64,000 nucleotides of DNA from Anaerococcus provencensis (GTDB lineage Bacteria > Bacillota > Clostridia > Tissierellales > Peptoniphilaceae): positions 219,789 through 283,788 of the forward strand of contig NZ_HG003686.1 in assembly GCF_000312365.2 (NCBI RefSeq), read 5' to 3'. The first letter of the stretch is position 1. The number at the start of each line of letters is the position of its first letter. Of the stretch, positions 25,343-34,817 are shown piece after piece. Under the pieces are notes generated by a model. It had not been told where the DNA came from. It ran no database searches and saw nothing but the letters and a program-made list of their open reading frames with translations. The position numbers and the translations under genes were made by a program.

Positions 25343-26713
25343 ATGAATATTATTATCCTGGGAGCTGGTAAGGTCGGCTCTTATCTTACAGAAGAATTAT
25401 CTTTACAAAATCACGATATTTTGGTAATCGATCAAGATAAGGATATCTTAAATAAATTACTTGAACAAAATGATGTCATGGCGCTTGTCGGCGATGGAAC
25501 AGATATTGATGTATTAAAAGAAGCAAATGTCGATAACTGTGACATATTCATAGCCCTAACAAGAAACGATGATACTAATATTATCTCTGCAGCCCTAGCA
25601 AGAAATTTGGGAGCAAAGGACATAATACTTAGGCTAAGAGATACTAAGTATGTTAACAATTTGGATAATATAGTAGAACTAACTGGTTCTAATCTAGTAA
25701 TAAATCCAGAATACCTTGCTGCAAAAGAAATTCAGAGATCTATCAAATATTCCCATGCTAGAAATGTACAAAGTTTCCTAGAAGATAGGTCAATGATGCT
25801 TGAGATTACTATTGGCAAAAATTCTAGGCTTGCTGGTCTTAGGCTTAGTGAGGCCGACTCATACTTAAACCAATTTGATGTGCTAATGGGCATAGTAAAT
25901 GACCATGGAGAAATCAGTATACCTAGGGGTAATTTTATCCTAGAAGCAGGGCAAAAAATTTATATAATGGGAACAAAAGAAGATGTAGATACCTTCTATA
26001 AGGCGGAAATTCCTGAAAATATTAGAATGAAAGATGTGCTTATAATAGGTGCAAGCTCCTTAAGTTCACATCTAACTAGACTCCTACTAGAAAGAAATTT
26101 TAATGTTACAGTAATTGAAATTGATAGAGAAAAGGCGATTAATTTCCAAGAGCAATATGCTGAAGCCATAGTAATAAATGCAGATGGTTCAGATCCTGAT
26201 ATATTAGAAGAAGCTAGGGTTGAGAGCTTCGATGCTGTTGTAGCCCTCACAGGCATGGACGAAGAAAATATCTTGATTGCCCTAATAGCTGAAAAATATG
26301 GAATTGAAAAAATTATAGCCAAGGTAAATAGAACAAGCTTGTTAAAGATAACCGGAATCTTAGACCTAGATGCCACCTTTACACCAAAATCTGTAGCATC
26401 TAACTATATCAATAGGGTCATCAGGTCAAAGGTCGATTCTAAGGACATATCAACCTTAAACAACCTCTACAAGCTAGAAGATGATCAAGTAGAAGTCCTA
26501 GAATTTGAAGTAAGCGAAAACTCTTTGCTATTTAATCATAGTTTGAAAGAAGTAAAGGTAAAAGATGACACCCTAGTGGCAATAATTGAACATAGAAATC
26601 GTGACGGATCGATTGAAGTTGCTACAGGAAATTCTGTCATAGAAAAAGGTGATAGGGTCCTAATCATTACAAAAAGTAAGAATATGGCTCAAGTTGACGA
26701 TATATTGGAGTAG
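25343..26713 (+). CDS. trkA: Trk potassium uptake regulatory protein TrkA
   Basis: TrkA is the cytoplasmic nucleotide-binding ring that gates the TrkH channel. The 456 residues hold two RCK halves. The first Rossmann site is MNIIILGAGKVGSYL with Asp35 in VIDQDKD, and a second, degenerate one is near 229-240 (DVLIIGASSLSSHL, then VIEIDREKA). TrkA_C domains follow each (around 140-215 and 370-450). The first keeps the GxGxxG pattern for NAD(H), while the second has lost glycines, so the halves may bind different ligands. trkH follows after two bases, so channel and gate are co-expressed. Confidence 0.93.
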   Translation: MNIIILGAGKVGSYLTEELSLQNHDILVIDQDKDILNKLLEQNDVMALVGDGTDIDVLKEANVDNCDIFIALTRNDDTNIISAALARNLGAKDIILRLRDTKYVNNLDNIVELTGSNLVINPEYLAAKEIQRSIKYSHARNVQSFLEDRSMMLEITIGKNSRLAGLRLSEADSYLNQFDVLMGIVNDHGEISIPRGNFILEAGQKIYIMGTKEDVDTFYKAEIPENIRMKDVLIIGASSLSSHLTRLLLERNFNVTVIEIDREKAINFQEQYAEAIVINADGSDPDILEEARVESFDAVVALTGMDEENILIALIAEKYGIEKIIAKVNRTSLLKITGILDLDATFTPKSVASNYINRVIRSKVDSKDISTLNNLYKLEDDQVEVLEFEVSENSLLFNHSLKEVKVKDDTLVAIIEHRNRDGSIEVATGNSVIEKGDRVLIITKSKNMAQVDDILE

Positions 26714-26715
26714 GT

Positions 26716-28176
26716 ATGAACATTAAAATTATAAATAACGCTATTGGAAGGCTATTGCAGGTACTAGCTTTATTGATGATTTTACCATTGATAGTTGCTT
26801 TTATTTACAAAGAAGGCACAAATGACAAATTATATTTCGTATTTCCAATTATCTTATCAGGACTTTTAGGGACTTTCTTAGTAAAAAAGGGAAGTACAAA
26901 AGGCCATGTATTTACTAGAGAAGCCATGTTTACCACAGCTTTTTGCTGGGTTTTGTACTCTATTATTGGAGCCATTCCTCTTTACTTGACACCAACAAAC
27001 TATCCCAAATTTTTGGATGCCTTTTTTGAAATGGCAAGTGGATTTACAACTTGTGGTGCATCAGTTGCTACAAACGTAGATATACTTCCTCACTCAATAA
27101 TATTTTGGAAATCATTGTCCCACTTAATAGGTGGTATGGGAATTTTAGTATTTACCCTTGCGATTTTGCCAAAGCAAAACAAAGAAGCAACAAACCTAAT
27201 GCAAGCAGAAGTCCCAGGACCAACCTTTGGAAAAATCACACCAAAATTAGCAGAAACAGCAAGAGTCTTATACATACTATATCTTGCCTTGACACTTATA
27301 ACTACAATAGCACTATTGCTAGCTGGAATGAACTTATTTGATAGTATCATATTTGCTATGGGAGCTGCTGGAACTGGCGGATTTGCAAACCATGGGACAA
27401 GTGTAGCCTTTTATGATTCTAGGTCTATAGAAATCATCCTTGGAGTTGCTATGATGCTCTTTGGAGTAAATTTCAACTTATATTACTATGCAATAATAAA
27501 ATCTGTAAAAGAAAGCTTCAAATCAGAAGAACTTTGGGCATATGTAGGAGTAATATTTGTTGCGACAGTCCTCATATTCATAAGCATAAGACCAATCTAT
27601 AATGATCCTTTGTATTCTGGATCAAATGCGTTTTTTACAGTGTCATCGATAATTACAACAACAGGGTATGTATCAGCTGACTTTGGCAACTGGCCATTTT
27701 TTGCTAGACACCTACTAACCCTACTTATGTTTATAGGTGGATGTGCTGGCTCAACAGCTGGTGGTCTAAAGGTCTCTAGAGTAGTGATGATGTTTAAATC
27801 TGCGATAAATCAAATAAAAACAGCTGTTAACCCAAAGAGGATTACAGTAAATAGATTAGATGGCAAAAAAGTAGATGATGATGTCGAAAGTTCAACCAAT
27901 AGATATTTTTTGATCTATACGATTTTATTTGTAATCTTTATGATAATAGTTTCAATAGATACTAGTGATTTTGAAACGGCATTCACAGCAGTGGCGGCAA
28001 CAATAAATAACATAGGACCATACATTGGAGAACTAGGCCCAATGGACACATTTGCAAGGATGAGCGACCTATCAAAATTCACATTGACCCTTGCTATGCT
28101 ATTTGGAAGATTGGAATTATACCCAATGCTACTATTAGTATCTCCAATGACATACAAGAATATCAAGAAAAAATAA
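26716..28176 (+). CDS. trkH: Trk potassium channel subunit TrkH
   Basis: The 486-residue membrane protein has the four P-loop repeats of the TrkH/KtrB family. Filter-like segments are visible as ASGFTTCGAS, GAAGTGGFANHG, SIITTTGYVSADF and AATINNIGPYIG, each with the central glycine. GGCAGSTAGGLKVSR is the conserved intramembrane-loop region. About ten transmembrane helices carry these pores. It mediates K+ entry together with TrkA. The end is followed within 17 bases by a strong promoter for an RNA gene. Confidence 0.93.
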   Translation: MNIKIINNAIGRLLQVLALLMILPLIVAFIYKEGTNDKLYFVFPIILSGLLGTFLVKKGSTKGHVFTREAMFTTAFCWVLYSIIGAIPLYLTPTNYPKFLDAFFEMASGFTTCGASVATNVDILPHSIIFWKSLSHLIGGMGILVFTLAILPKQNKEATNLMQAEVPGPTFGKITPKLAETARVLYILYLALTLITTIALLLAGMNLFDSIIFAMGAAGTGGFANHGTSVAFYDSRSIEIILGVAMMLFGVNFNLYYYAIIKSVKESFKSEELWAYVGVIFVATVLIFISIRPIYNDPLYSGSNAFFTVSSIITTTGYVSADFGNWPFFARHLLTLLMFIGGCAGSTAGGLKVSRVVMMFKSAINQIKTAVNPKRITVNRLDGKKVDDDVESSTNRYFLIYTILFVIFMIIVSIDTSDFETAFTAVAATINNIGPYIGELGPMDTFARMSDLSKFTLTLAMLFGRLELYPMLLLVSPMTYKNIKKK

Positions 28177-28193
28177 AAAACTTGATTTTTTGA

Positions 28194-28222
28194 TTGACTT
28201 TTATAGTTTTAATCATTATAAT
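28194..28222 (+). promoter_or_regulatory. Strong promoter of a non-coding RNA
   Basis: TTGACT (28194-28199), a 17-base spacer and a consensus TATAAT (28217-28222), the best promoter in the window. Confidence 0.85.
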
Positions 28223-28228
28223 TGCAGT

Positions 28229-28459
28229 GACAATAAAATAAAAAAACAAAAAACATTAAGAACACCTGTGGGGTAAGAACTGGTGGGAAATCTCACATTT
28301 ATCCATACTTTAGACTCATTTATATGGCTAAAACTCACAACCACAGGGGGCAAATTGCCAAATCCGAATAATAAACTTCCTACCTATAGGGTTTAAATAA
28401 TGAGTAAATAGGTAGGATAATAAAATCCTTGTTCAAAATAATGTGCAAGGAATTTTTTT
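28229..28459 (+). ncRNA. Structured RNA of about 230 nt, class not identified
   Basis: From the promoter above to the terminator stem TCCTTG/CAAGGA with seven T residues (28426-28459), no meaningful reading frame exists. Pairing possibilities are abundant: CCTGTGG/CCACAGG across about 28264-28350 enclosing hairpins GTGGG-AAAT-CTCAC and CCATA/TATGG, a short GGCAAATTGCC hairpin, and a perfect CCTACCTA/TAGGTAGG stem. The next gene (potD) is over 700 bases away, so this is a stand-alone transcript and not an obvious cis-leader. I compared it from memory with 6S, SRP, tmRNA, RNase P and common riboswitch cores and found no match. Confidence 0.65.
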
Positions 28460-28551
28460 GCCCAAAAAGAGTTGGAGAAGATATTTTTTTAAATATCTTG
28501 GACTAAAATTTTTGTTTTTTGATTGGATGATTATCTTGTGGTTTTTCGTTA

Positions 28552-29122
28552 TTTAAGGATATACCGTTGCACTAAGGGAAGCTATCTAGTTACTTGTAGC
28601 ATATTTATAGCATGTAAGTAAATACTTTTTTATATTAATATGTCTTTTATTTTGTTGTAGTTTAAGGTTATTCCTTCGACCTAAGGGGGAAAACCCAGGG
28701 GAGTTCCGATTCTCCCCAACTGGTTTCCCCCTTAAACCCCCATTTCCGCTACCCCTCGAAACGGCCACTCGCGTGGGGCGGATTGATAATACCAACATCA
28801 AAAATTGGGTTTTTGCAATCTCAAATTTCTAAAAATCGCAAACTCGCTTCGCTCAAACAGTGCGATTTTTTAAACGAAATTATGAGATCTTAAAACACCA
28901 ATTTTTTCCACCTCTAGGCTTAAAAACACTTAGACTTAACGGTGCAGCTTATAGTGCATAAACAGTTAAAACAAAAGAATTCTCGAAGAGAACTTCTTCT
29001 GCTCTGCGCACCACGCAGTGGCGGAGGGGGTGTAGAAGGTATAGGGGGATCGGGGGAAAGGAAAAAGGGGTCTCCGCTACCCCTAATTCCTATCCCCCGA
29101 GGTGCAGCGGAATATCCTTAAA
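28552..29122. repeat. Long palindromic non-coding repeat element
   Basis: A motif TTTAAGGATATTCC-(5)-ACCTAAGGGGGA occurs three times: 28552-28579 (plus), 28661-28690 (plus) and 29091-29122 (inverted). The last two bracket a mostly GC-richer stretch. Inside it are a strong hairpin (stem 28682-28695 with 28721-28734, plus inner GGGGAG/CTCCCC), a nested inverted repeat whose arms run from 28800 to 28906 (outer AAAAATTGG/CCAATTTTT, inner ATCTCA/TGAGAT and AAAAATCGCA/TGCGATTTTT), and matched arms CCACTCGCGTGG and CCACGCAGTGG. TCCGCTACCCCT is repeated directly at 28745 and 29073. There is no credible gene. Base composition differs from the surroundings. Confidence 0.7.
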
Positions 29123-29195
29123 CTATAAATAAACCAAAAGATAATTAATCAATTAACAAAATAAAAAAATATTTTAAACTTTAAAAGGAGGGATT

Positions 29196-30230
29196 ATGAA
29201 GAAAAAGAGCTTTTTATTATTGGCTTTAATATTATTACTATCATCTTGCTCATCAAGAGAAAAAAACCAGGTTGTTGTTTTTAATGCTGGTGAATATCTT
29301 GATTTGGATTTGATTCCTGAGTTTGAGAAAGAAACGGGGATTGATGTTGTTTATGAAACATTTACTTCTGATGAAGAGATGTTTATAAAGCTATCCCAAT
29401 CATCAAATAACTATGACGTTATTTTTCCGTCAGATTATATGGTCCAAAGACTTAAGAAAAATGACATGCTCGAAAAAATTGATTTTTCTAATGTCCCTAA
29501 TTTTAAATATGTGGAAGATAAGTACAAGGGCCTTGATTTTGATCCTAATAATGAATACACAGTGCCTTATTTCACATCACATTTTGGCATAATTTATAAC
29601 AAGGATATCATCAAAGAACCTATAACGAAATGGGCTGATTTGTGGGACCCTAAGTATAAGGGTGAGATTATAATGTACGATTTGCCAAGGCTTTCTATGT
29701 CTGTTGCCCTACAAAAACTTGGTTATTCTATAAATACTACAAATATGGATGAAATAGAAGAAGCCAAAGAGGAGCTAATCAAGCAAAAGCCCTTGGTTTA
29801 CGCTTATCTCACTGATGAGGCCAGGGACTTGGTAGTCCAAGGCGATGCGGCGATTACTGTTATGTATTCTGGGGATGCGCTTTTAATGCAAAGTCAAAAT
29901 GAAAACCTTGAGTATGTGATTCCTGAAGAGGGAATGAACCTACAAGTAGATTCTATGGCTATTCCAAAGGGAGCAAAAAATAAAAAAAATGCTGAGATTT
30001 TTATAAATTATTTTACAGACCCAGATGTTTCTGCAAAGAATGCTGAGTGGATGGAAGGCTTCACGTCAGTTGTATCAGGTGTTAGAGAAAAGTTACCATT
30101 TTATATTGCTGATTCTGATATTGCCTATCCAGATTTTGATAAATTGCCAAAACTTGAGATGTTCAAGGACCTAGAAGGATTTATGCAAGTTTATAACGAC
30201 AAATGGGTGGAAGTCCTAGCAAGCTATTAA
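29196..30230 (+). CDS. potD: Spermidine/putrescine-binding lipoprotein PotD
   Basis: This is the external receptor of a polyamine ABC importer. The 344 residues begin with a lipoprotein signal (LLLSSC, Cys at about 18), and continue with the PotD fold: VVFNAGEYLDLDLIPEFEKETGIDVVYETF, SNNYDVIFPSDYMV, VPYFTSHFGIIYN and VVQGDAAITVMYSGDA. The acidic and aromatic positions typical of polyamine sites are present in these segments. AAAGGAGGG precedes the ATG. It is the first gene of a D-A-B-C operon in which all spacings are ten bases or overlaps. Confidence 0.92.
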   Translation: MKKKSFLLLALILLLSSCSSREKNQVVVFNAGEYLDLDLIPEFEKETGIDVVYETFTSDEEMFIKLSQSSNNYDVIFPSDYMVQRLKKNDMLEKIDFSNVPNFKYVEDKYKGLDFDPNNEYTVPYFTSHFGIIYNKDIIKEPITKWADLWDPKYKGEIIMYDLPRLSMSVALQKLGYSINTTNMDEIEEAKEELIKQKPLVYAYLTDEARDLVVQGDAAITVMYSGDALLMQSQNENLEYVIPEEGMNLQVDSMAIPKGAKNKKNAEIFINYFTDPDVSAKNAEWMEGFTSVVSGVREKLPFYIADSDIAYPDFDKLPKLEMFKDLEGFMQVYNDKWVEVLASY

Positions 30231-30239
30231 GGAGGGGAA

Positions 30240-31313
30240 ATGAGTCAAGTACTAAATTTAGTTGGAATTAACAAAGAGTTTGATGGCAAAAAGATCTTAG
30301 ATGACATCAATCTATCGGTAGAAAGAGGAGAGTTCCTAACTTTAATAGGACCATCAGGATGTGGCAAGACAACAACTCTAAGAATTATTGGAGGTTTTGA
30401 AAATCCAGATAGTGGAGAGGTAATCTTTGAAGGTAAAGATATCTCAAAGCTCCCACCAAATGAGAGAAATATAAATACAGTTTTCCAAAATTACGCCCTT
30501 TTCCCTCATCTAAATGTATTCGACAATGTTGCCTTTGGCCTTAGGATAAAAAAAGTTCCTGAAAAAGAAATAAAAACAAAAGTTCAAAAATCCCTAGACT
30601 TAGTTGACTTGGCTAAATATGGTAACCGTGATATATCAAGGCTTTCAGGTGGTCAAAAACAAAGAGTTGCCATTGCTCGTGCCTTGGTAAACGAACCTGA
30701 AATTATACTATTTGATGAACCTCTTGGAGCCTTGGACCTAAAACTAAGAAAAAGGATGCAAATCGAACTAAAAAATATCCAAAAAGAAGTAGGAATCACC
30801 TTTATCTACGTAACACATGACCAAGAAGAAGCTCTTTCTATGTCAGATAAGATTGCAGTAATGAATAAGGGAATCATTGAGCAATACGGAACACCTCAAT
30901 ACATTTATGAAGAACCAGTAAATGCCTTTGTTGCAAATTTCCTTGGAGATTCAAATATCTTTAGGGGCAAGATGGTCGATAGGTCAAAGGTAAGATTTTT
31001 AAACCATGAATTCCCATGTGTAGATAAGGTTATGCCAGGCAAGGACGTAAGCGTCATGCTTCGTCCAGAATACCTCTACCTATCAAATGACGCTAGCCTT
31101 AGGGGCATTGTAGAAAATACAATGTTTAAGGGAACTTATTACAATATCAAAGTAAGTGGAGAAGATTTTTCTATAAATGTCCACAATCCAGAAAATGTAG
31201 AAATAGGCAGTGAGGTAGGAGTTGCCATAGACCCTGATGCTATACACGTTATGGAAGAGCCTACAATAGAGGCAGATCCTTATGATAACCCATTAGTTGA
31301 GGAGCCATCATGA
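30240..31313 (+). CDS. potA: Polyamine ABC transporter ATPase PotA
   Basis: The 357-residue ATPase energises polyamine uptake. Walker A is GPSGCGKTT (about 37-45), Q-loop FQNYALFPH, signature LSGGQKQR, Walker B IILFDEPLGALD and switch His in VTHDQEEA. A C-terminal TOBE domain (about 250-345, MLRPEYLYLSND) gives the CysA/PotA/MalK-type architecture. It is ten bases behind potD and overlaps potB by four bases (ATGA). Confidence 0.94.
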   Translation: MSQVLNLVGINKEFDGKKILDDINLSVERGEFLTLIGPSGCGKTTTLRIIGGFENPDSGEVIFEGKDISKLPPNERNINTVFQNYALFPHLNVFDNVAFGLRIKKVPEKEIKTKVQKSLDLVDLAKYGNRDISRLSGGQKQRVAIARALVNEPEIILFDEPLGALDLKLRKRMQIELKNIQKEVGITFIYVTHDQEEALSMSDKIAVMNKGIIEQYGTPQYIYEEPVNAFVANFLGDSNIFRGKMVDRSKVRFLNHEFPCVDKVMPGKDVSVMLRPEYLYLSNDASLRGIVENTMFKGTYYNIKVSGEDFSINVHNPENVEIGSEVGVAIDPDAIHVMEEPTIEADPYDNPLVEEPS

Positions 31314-32134
31314 AAAAATATTTAAATATTTACCTGGTTTGGGCGGGAGTTTTTATAATATTGCCGCTGATATTGATACTTTTGTATTCTTTCAACGGAT
31401 CAGAATCTATAGCCTTTGACAATTTCACATTTTCCTTTAGAAATTATCAGAGATTTTTTGAGCCTATCTACCTAAAAATGCTTGGAATAACCTTACTCAT
31501 AGCTTTTCTAGCGACACTAGGATGTTTATTGATTGGCTATCCTGTTGCCTATATAATTTCTAGAATGGATGAAAATGTGGCTTCATCATTAATCTTTGTC
31601 TTTATAATGCCAATGTGGATAAATTTACTCTTAAGGACTTATGGTTGGATTACACTTCTGGGCAGAAATGGTGTATTAAATAGGTTTTTAGCAAGTCTTG
31701 GCATGGACCCGCTTGGAATAATGTATACACCAACAGCTGTAGTCTTGGGCATGATTTATGAATTTTTGCCATTTATGGTAATCCAAATTTATAATGCCCT
31801 TAGAAAAGTTGACCCAAACCTTATAGAAGCCGCCCTAGATCTAGGAGCAAATAGAAAGACAGTATTTAAAAAAGTAACTTTTCCACTTTCACTTCCAGGA
31901 GTTTATACAGGAATTATAATGGTATTTATCCCTGCCATATCAACCTTTGTGGTATCAAACCTCTTGGGTGGACAAAAAGTTTATATGATAGGAAACCTCA
32001 TAGACCAACAATTCACTTTCACTGGCAATTGGGGATTTGGATCGGCAACTGCAATAATTCTAATGCTTATACTAATCCTAGCCCTTGCAGTTCAAAGAAG
32101 ATTTGGTAGAGACTTAGAGGGGGATATAGTATGA
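31310..32134 (+). CDS. potB: Polyamine ABC permease PotB
   Basis: The 274-residue inner permease has about six helices and the EAA loop EAALDLGANRKTVFKKVTFPLSLPG. MPMWINLLLRTYGWITLLG is the PotB signature. It pairs with PotC to form the channel on which PotA acts. Overlaps of four bases with both neighbours indicate coupled translation. Confidence 0.93.
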   Translation: MKKYLNIYLVWAGVFIILPLILILLYSFNGSESIAFDNFTFSFRNYQRFFEPIYLKMLGITLLIAFLATLGCLLIGYPVAYIISRMDENVASSLIFVFIMPMWINLLLRTYGWITLLGRNGVLNRFLASLGMDPLGIMYTPTAVVLGMIYEFLPFMVIQIYNALRKVDPNLIEAALDLGANRKTVFKKVTFPLSLPGVYTGIIMVFIPAISTFVVSNLLGGQKVYMIGNLIDQQFTFTGNWGFGSATAIILMLILILALAVQRRFGRDLEGDIV

Positions 32135-32928
32135 GAAAATTTCTAGAACGCTTTTACACTATCCTTGTATTTTTATTTTTGTACGCACCAATTGTAGTGA
32201 TGATTGTCTTTTCTTTTAACGACAGTAAACTACGTGGCCGCTGGGTTGGTTTTACAACCGATTGGTATGTAGAGCTATTTTCTAATCCAGAGATTATAGG
32301 AGCGGTGAGAACTACCCTAATAGTAGCAGTAGCTGCGACAATAATTGCGACAATAATAGGAACATTGTCAGCTATTGGCATATCAGAACTACGTGGAAAA
32401 CGCAAGAATATGATATTAAATATTAACTACTTACCAGTTTTAAACCCGGATATCATCACAGCTATATCTCTTATGGGCCTATATGGTTTCCTAAGGATGG
32501 AACTTGGTTACATTACCATGATTTTATCCCACATTATGTTTTGCATACCCTATGTCGTTTTGACAGTACTGCCAGCTGTAGAAACTATGGATAAAAATAT
32601 TATAGAAGCTGCCCTAGACCTTGGGGCAACTCCATCATATGCTATAAGAAAAGTTTTGATACCAAATATTAAAAATGGAATCTTGGCCGGAGCTTTGATA
32701 TCTTTTACCCTATCCATAGATGATTTTGCCATATCCTATTTCACATCAGGAAATGGCGTGTCTAACCTATCTATGACTATTTACGGCATGGCAAGAAGAG
32801 GAATCAACCCATCTATCAATGCCCTATCAGCAATAATATTTGTCATAGTATTCATATTTTTGTTTTTACAAAATAGGAAAGCTATTTTTGGCAAGAATAA
32901 AGAAAATCCTTCATTTATGCCAGCATAG
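32131..32928 (+). CDS. potC: Polyamine ABC permease PotC
   Basis: The 265-residue second permease contains YAPIVVMIVFSFNDSK, an EAA loop EAALDLGATPSYAIRKVLIPNIKNG, and SFTLSIDDFAISYFTSG, all typical of PotC. It closes the potDABC operon. No terminator is visible. A strong promoter for the ribosomal protein genes starts two bases after its stop codon, so readthrough into that leader is possible. Confidence 0.93.
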   Translation: MRKFLERFYTILVFLFLYAPIVVMIVFSFNDSKLRGRWVGFTTDWYVELFSNPEIIGAVRTTLIVAVAATIIATIIGTLSAIGISELRGKRKNMILNINYLPVLNPDIITAISLMGLYGFLRMELGYITMILSHIMFCIPYVVLTVLPAVETMDKNIIEAALDLGATPSYAIRKVLIPNIKNGILAGALISFTLSIDDFAISYFTSGNGVSNLSMTIYGMARRGINPSINALSAIIFVIVFIFLFLQNRKAIFGKNKENPSFMPA

Positions 32929-32929
32929 C

Positions 32930-32958
32930 TTGACAAAATGCCTGATATATAGTAATAT
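32930..32958 (+). promoter_or_regulatory. Promoter of rplM-rpsI
   Basis: TTGACA (32930-32935), a 17-base spacer and TAATAT (32953-32958), directly after the potC stop. Confidence 0.75.
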
Positions 32959-32963
32959 ATACC

Positions 32964-33108
32964 AGTCGATTATAAAGTTTCTTCTTATGAAACTTTTCGA
33001 TTAAATCGCGCTTCCTGTAAGCGATTTTAAAAACAAATGTCAGGACGAGTACAGCCGCCACCTATCAGCTGCGGTGTCCAAATGTGATAGGCGAAAATTT
33101 TATAGGAG
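32964..33108 (+). promoter_or_regulatory. Ribosomal protein L13-type leader
   Basis: About 150 transcribed bases precede rplM without a reading frame. They contain several hairpins (AGTTTC-TTCTTAT-GAAACT, AATCGC-gcttcctgtaa-GCGATT and CCTATCA/TGATAGG) and sit where Firmicutes carry the L13 leader, which binds L13 for feedback control. Assignment rests on position and structure, not on a covariance search. Confidence 0.6.
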
Positions 33109-33116
33109 GAATATTG

Positions 33117-33557
33117 ATGAAATATCAAAAAACTTACACACCAAGCGCATCAGACATTGATAGAAAATGGTATGTCGTAGATGCAGAAGACATGGTGCTA
33201 GGTAGATTAGCTAGCCAAGTTGCAGCAATTTTAAGAGGAAAACACAAAGCTACATTTACTCCAAATATGGATACAGGAGATTACGTAATTGTAGTGAACG
33301 CTGAAAAAATCAGACTTACTGGTAACAAAGAAAACCAAAAAGAATACAAAAGATATTCAGGTTACACAGGTGGACTTAAAATAACAAAATACCAAGATAT
33401 GATGGCAAAACACCCAGAAAGAATCGTTGAACATGCAGTAGTTGGCATGCTACCACACAACAAACTAGGTCGCCAAATGGCTAAAAAACTTAGAGTAGTA
33501 GTAGGACCAGAGCATAATCACGAAGCTCAAATGCCTGAAAAATTGGAATTAAAGTAA
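33117..33557 (+). CDS. rplM: 50S ribosomal protein L13
   Basis: The 146-residue protein is a normal-length L13. [38 protein letters not shown] and [28 protein letters not shown] are family signatures. It binds 23S rRNA early in large-subunit assembly. I start it at ATG 33117, which has TAGGAGGA seven bases upstream; an in-frame ATG 11 codons earlier contains that site. rpsI follows after ten bases, the standard gene pair. Confidence 0.97.
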   Translation: MKYQKTYTPSASDIDRKWYVVDAEDMVLGRLASQVAAILRGKHKATFTPNMDTGDYVIVVNAEKIRLTGNKENQKEYKRYSGYTGGLKITKYQDMMAKHPERIVEHAVVGMLPHNKLGRQMAKKLRVVVGPEHNHEAQMPEKLELK

Positions 33558-33567
33558 GGAGATTTAA

Positions 33568-33960
33568 ATGGCAGATACAATTATTCAATCAACCGGACGT
33601 AGAAAATCTTCTGTTGCTAGAGTAACAATGAGACCAGGCAGCGGAAATATCGTAATAAACGGACGTGACTTAGACAATTACTTTGACTTTGAAACATTAA
33701 AAGTTATAGTAAAATCACCACTTAAACTAACAGAAAATGAAAACAGTTATGATATTAAAGTTAATGTTAATGGTGGTGGATACAATGGTCAAGCTGGAGC
33801 AATCAGACATGCTATTGCAAGAGCTTTACTAGAAGTAAACCCTGACTATAGACAAGCTCTAAAAAGAGCAGGCTTTCTTACACGTGACCCACGTAAAAAA
33901 GAAAGATACAAACCAGGTCAAAAGAAGGCAAGAAAATCTTCACAATTCTCAAAGAGATAA
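33568..33960 (+). CDS. rpsI: 30S ribosomal protein S9
   Basis: S9 has 130 residues, with the start [16 protein letters not shown] and the C-terminal basic tail ending [11 protein letters not shown], whose last Arg contacts the P-site t[23 protein letters not shown] is the core motif. It is the second gene of the L13-S9 operon and is followed by an intrinsic terminator. Confidence 0.97.
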   Translation: MADTIIQSTGRRKSSVARVTMRPGSGNIVINGRDLDNYFDFETLKVIVKSPLKLTENENSYDIKVNVNGGGYNGQAGAIRHAIARALLEVNPDYRQALKRAGFLTRDPRKKERYKPGQKKARKSSQFSKR

Positions 33961-33976
33961 TATTACAGAAATCACG

Positions 33977-34003
33977 AAGCACATACCAGTTATGTGCTTT
34001 TTT
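33977..34003 (+). terminator. Terminator of rplM-rpsI
   Basis: AAGCACATA (33977-33985) and TATGTGCTT (33991-33999) form a 9-bp stem followed by a T run. Confidence 0.9.
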
Positions 34004-34169
34004 CGTATTTGAAATTAATTGTTACTACTAATCACAGACAATGCGATTTACTGGCAAATTATATCGATTGGAATTTCTTTCGAATGGAACGCTTTCTTTT
34101 GAGATATGTCTGTTATAATATATAGACAACTGCTTTTTTCTTGGGAAAATTTAAAGGTATAATTTTCAT

Positions 34170-34817
34170 ATGAACAATATAAACTACAACCTTGAAATGG
34201 AAAAAATAATAGAGAAGAATAAAAAAGATGGAGTTAGACCCAAACTTTCGATGCAAGTTTGTTGTGCTCCTTGTTCTACAACTGTTATGTATAGGATAAA
34301 GGAGGATTTTGATATAGATATGTATTATTACAATCCTATGATATATCCAGCAAGCGAGCTTGATAAGAGGACAAGAGAAGTGGATAAACTTGCTAAGCGC
34401 ATGGGTCTAGATGGAAAGCTTATAGTGCCAGAAAATGATGTGAGAGATTTTGCTGATATAGCAAAAGTCAGAAAAGATACTCCTGAAGGGGGCGAGGCTT
34501 GTTATGATTGCTATAAGCTTAGGCTAGAAGAAACAGCCAAATACGCCAAGGAAAATAATTACGATTATTTTTGCACAACCTTGTCAATATCGCCATATAA
34601 GAACTCCAAATGGATCAATGAAATAGGCAAAGATTTGGAAGAAAAATATAAAGTAAAATACTTATATTCTGATTTCAAAAAAAGAAATGGCTATAAGATG
34701 TCCATAGATTTGTCTAAAAAATACGATTTGTACAGGCAATCTTATTGCGGATGTGTATTTTCCTACAAGGAGATGCAAGAATACAAAGAAAATATAAAAA
34801 ATGACACAGATGAATAA
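34170..34817 (+). CDS. queH: Epoxyqueuosine reductase QueH
   Basis: QueH performs the last step of queuosine tRNA modification. The 215 residues show its cysteine pattern: Cys31-Cys32-x2-Cys35 in QVCCAPCSTTV, EACYDCYKLRLEETA in the middle, and SYCGCVFSYKE near the end. These residues bind an iron-sulfur cluster and an additional metal. The phrase YNPMIYPASELDKRTREV is also conserved. The ribosome site is weak (AAAGG about a dozen bases upstream). The 3' end is built into a terminator hairpin. Confidence 0.93.
   Translation: MNNINYNLEMEKIIEKNKKDGVRPKLSMQVCCAPCSTTVMYRIKEDFDIDMYYYNPMIYPASELDKRTREVDKLAKRMGLDGKLIVPENDVRDFADIAKVRKDTPEGGEACYDCYKLRLEETAKYAKENNYDYFCTTLSISPYKNSKWINEIGKDLEEKYKVKYLYSDFKKRNGYKMSIDLSKKYDLYRQSYCGCVFSYKEMQEYKENIKNDTDE

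Noticed and set aside
28229..28459. 6S RNA, SRP RNA, tmRNA or cobalamin riboswitch
   Set aside because: The expected conserved cores (central 6S bubble, SRP tetraloop domain, tmRNA acceptor, B12 box) are not visible; left as an unassigned RNA.
28586..28801. Minus-strand open frame of 71 codons in the palindromic repeat
   Set aside because: It lies across hairpin arms, has low-complexity basic composition and no start signal.
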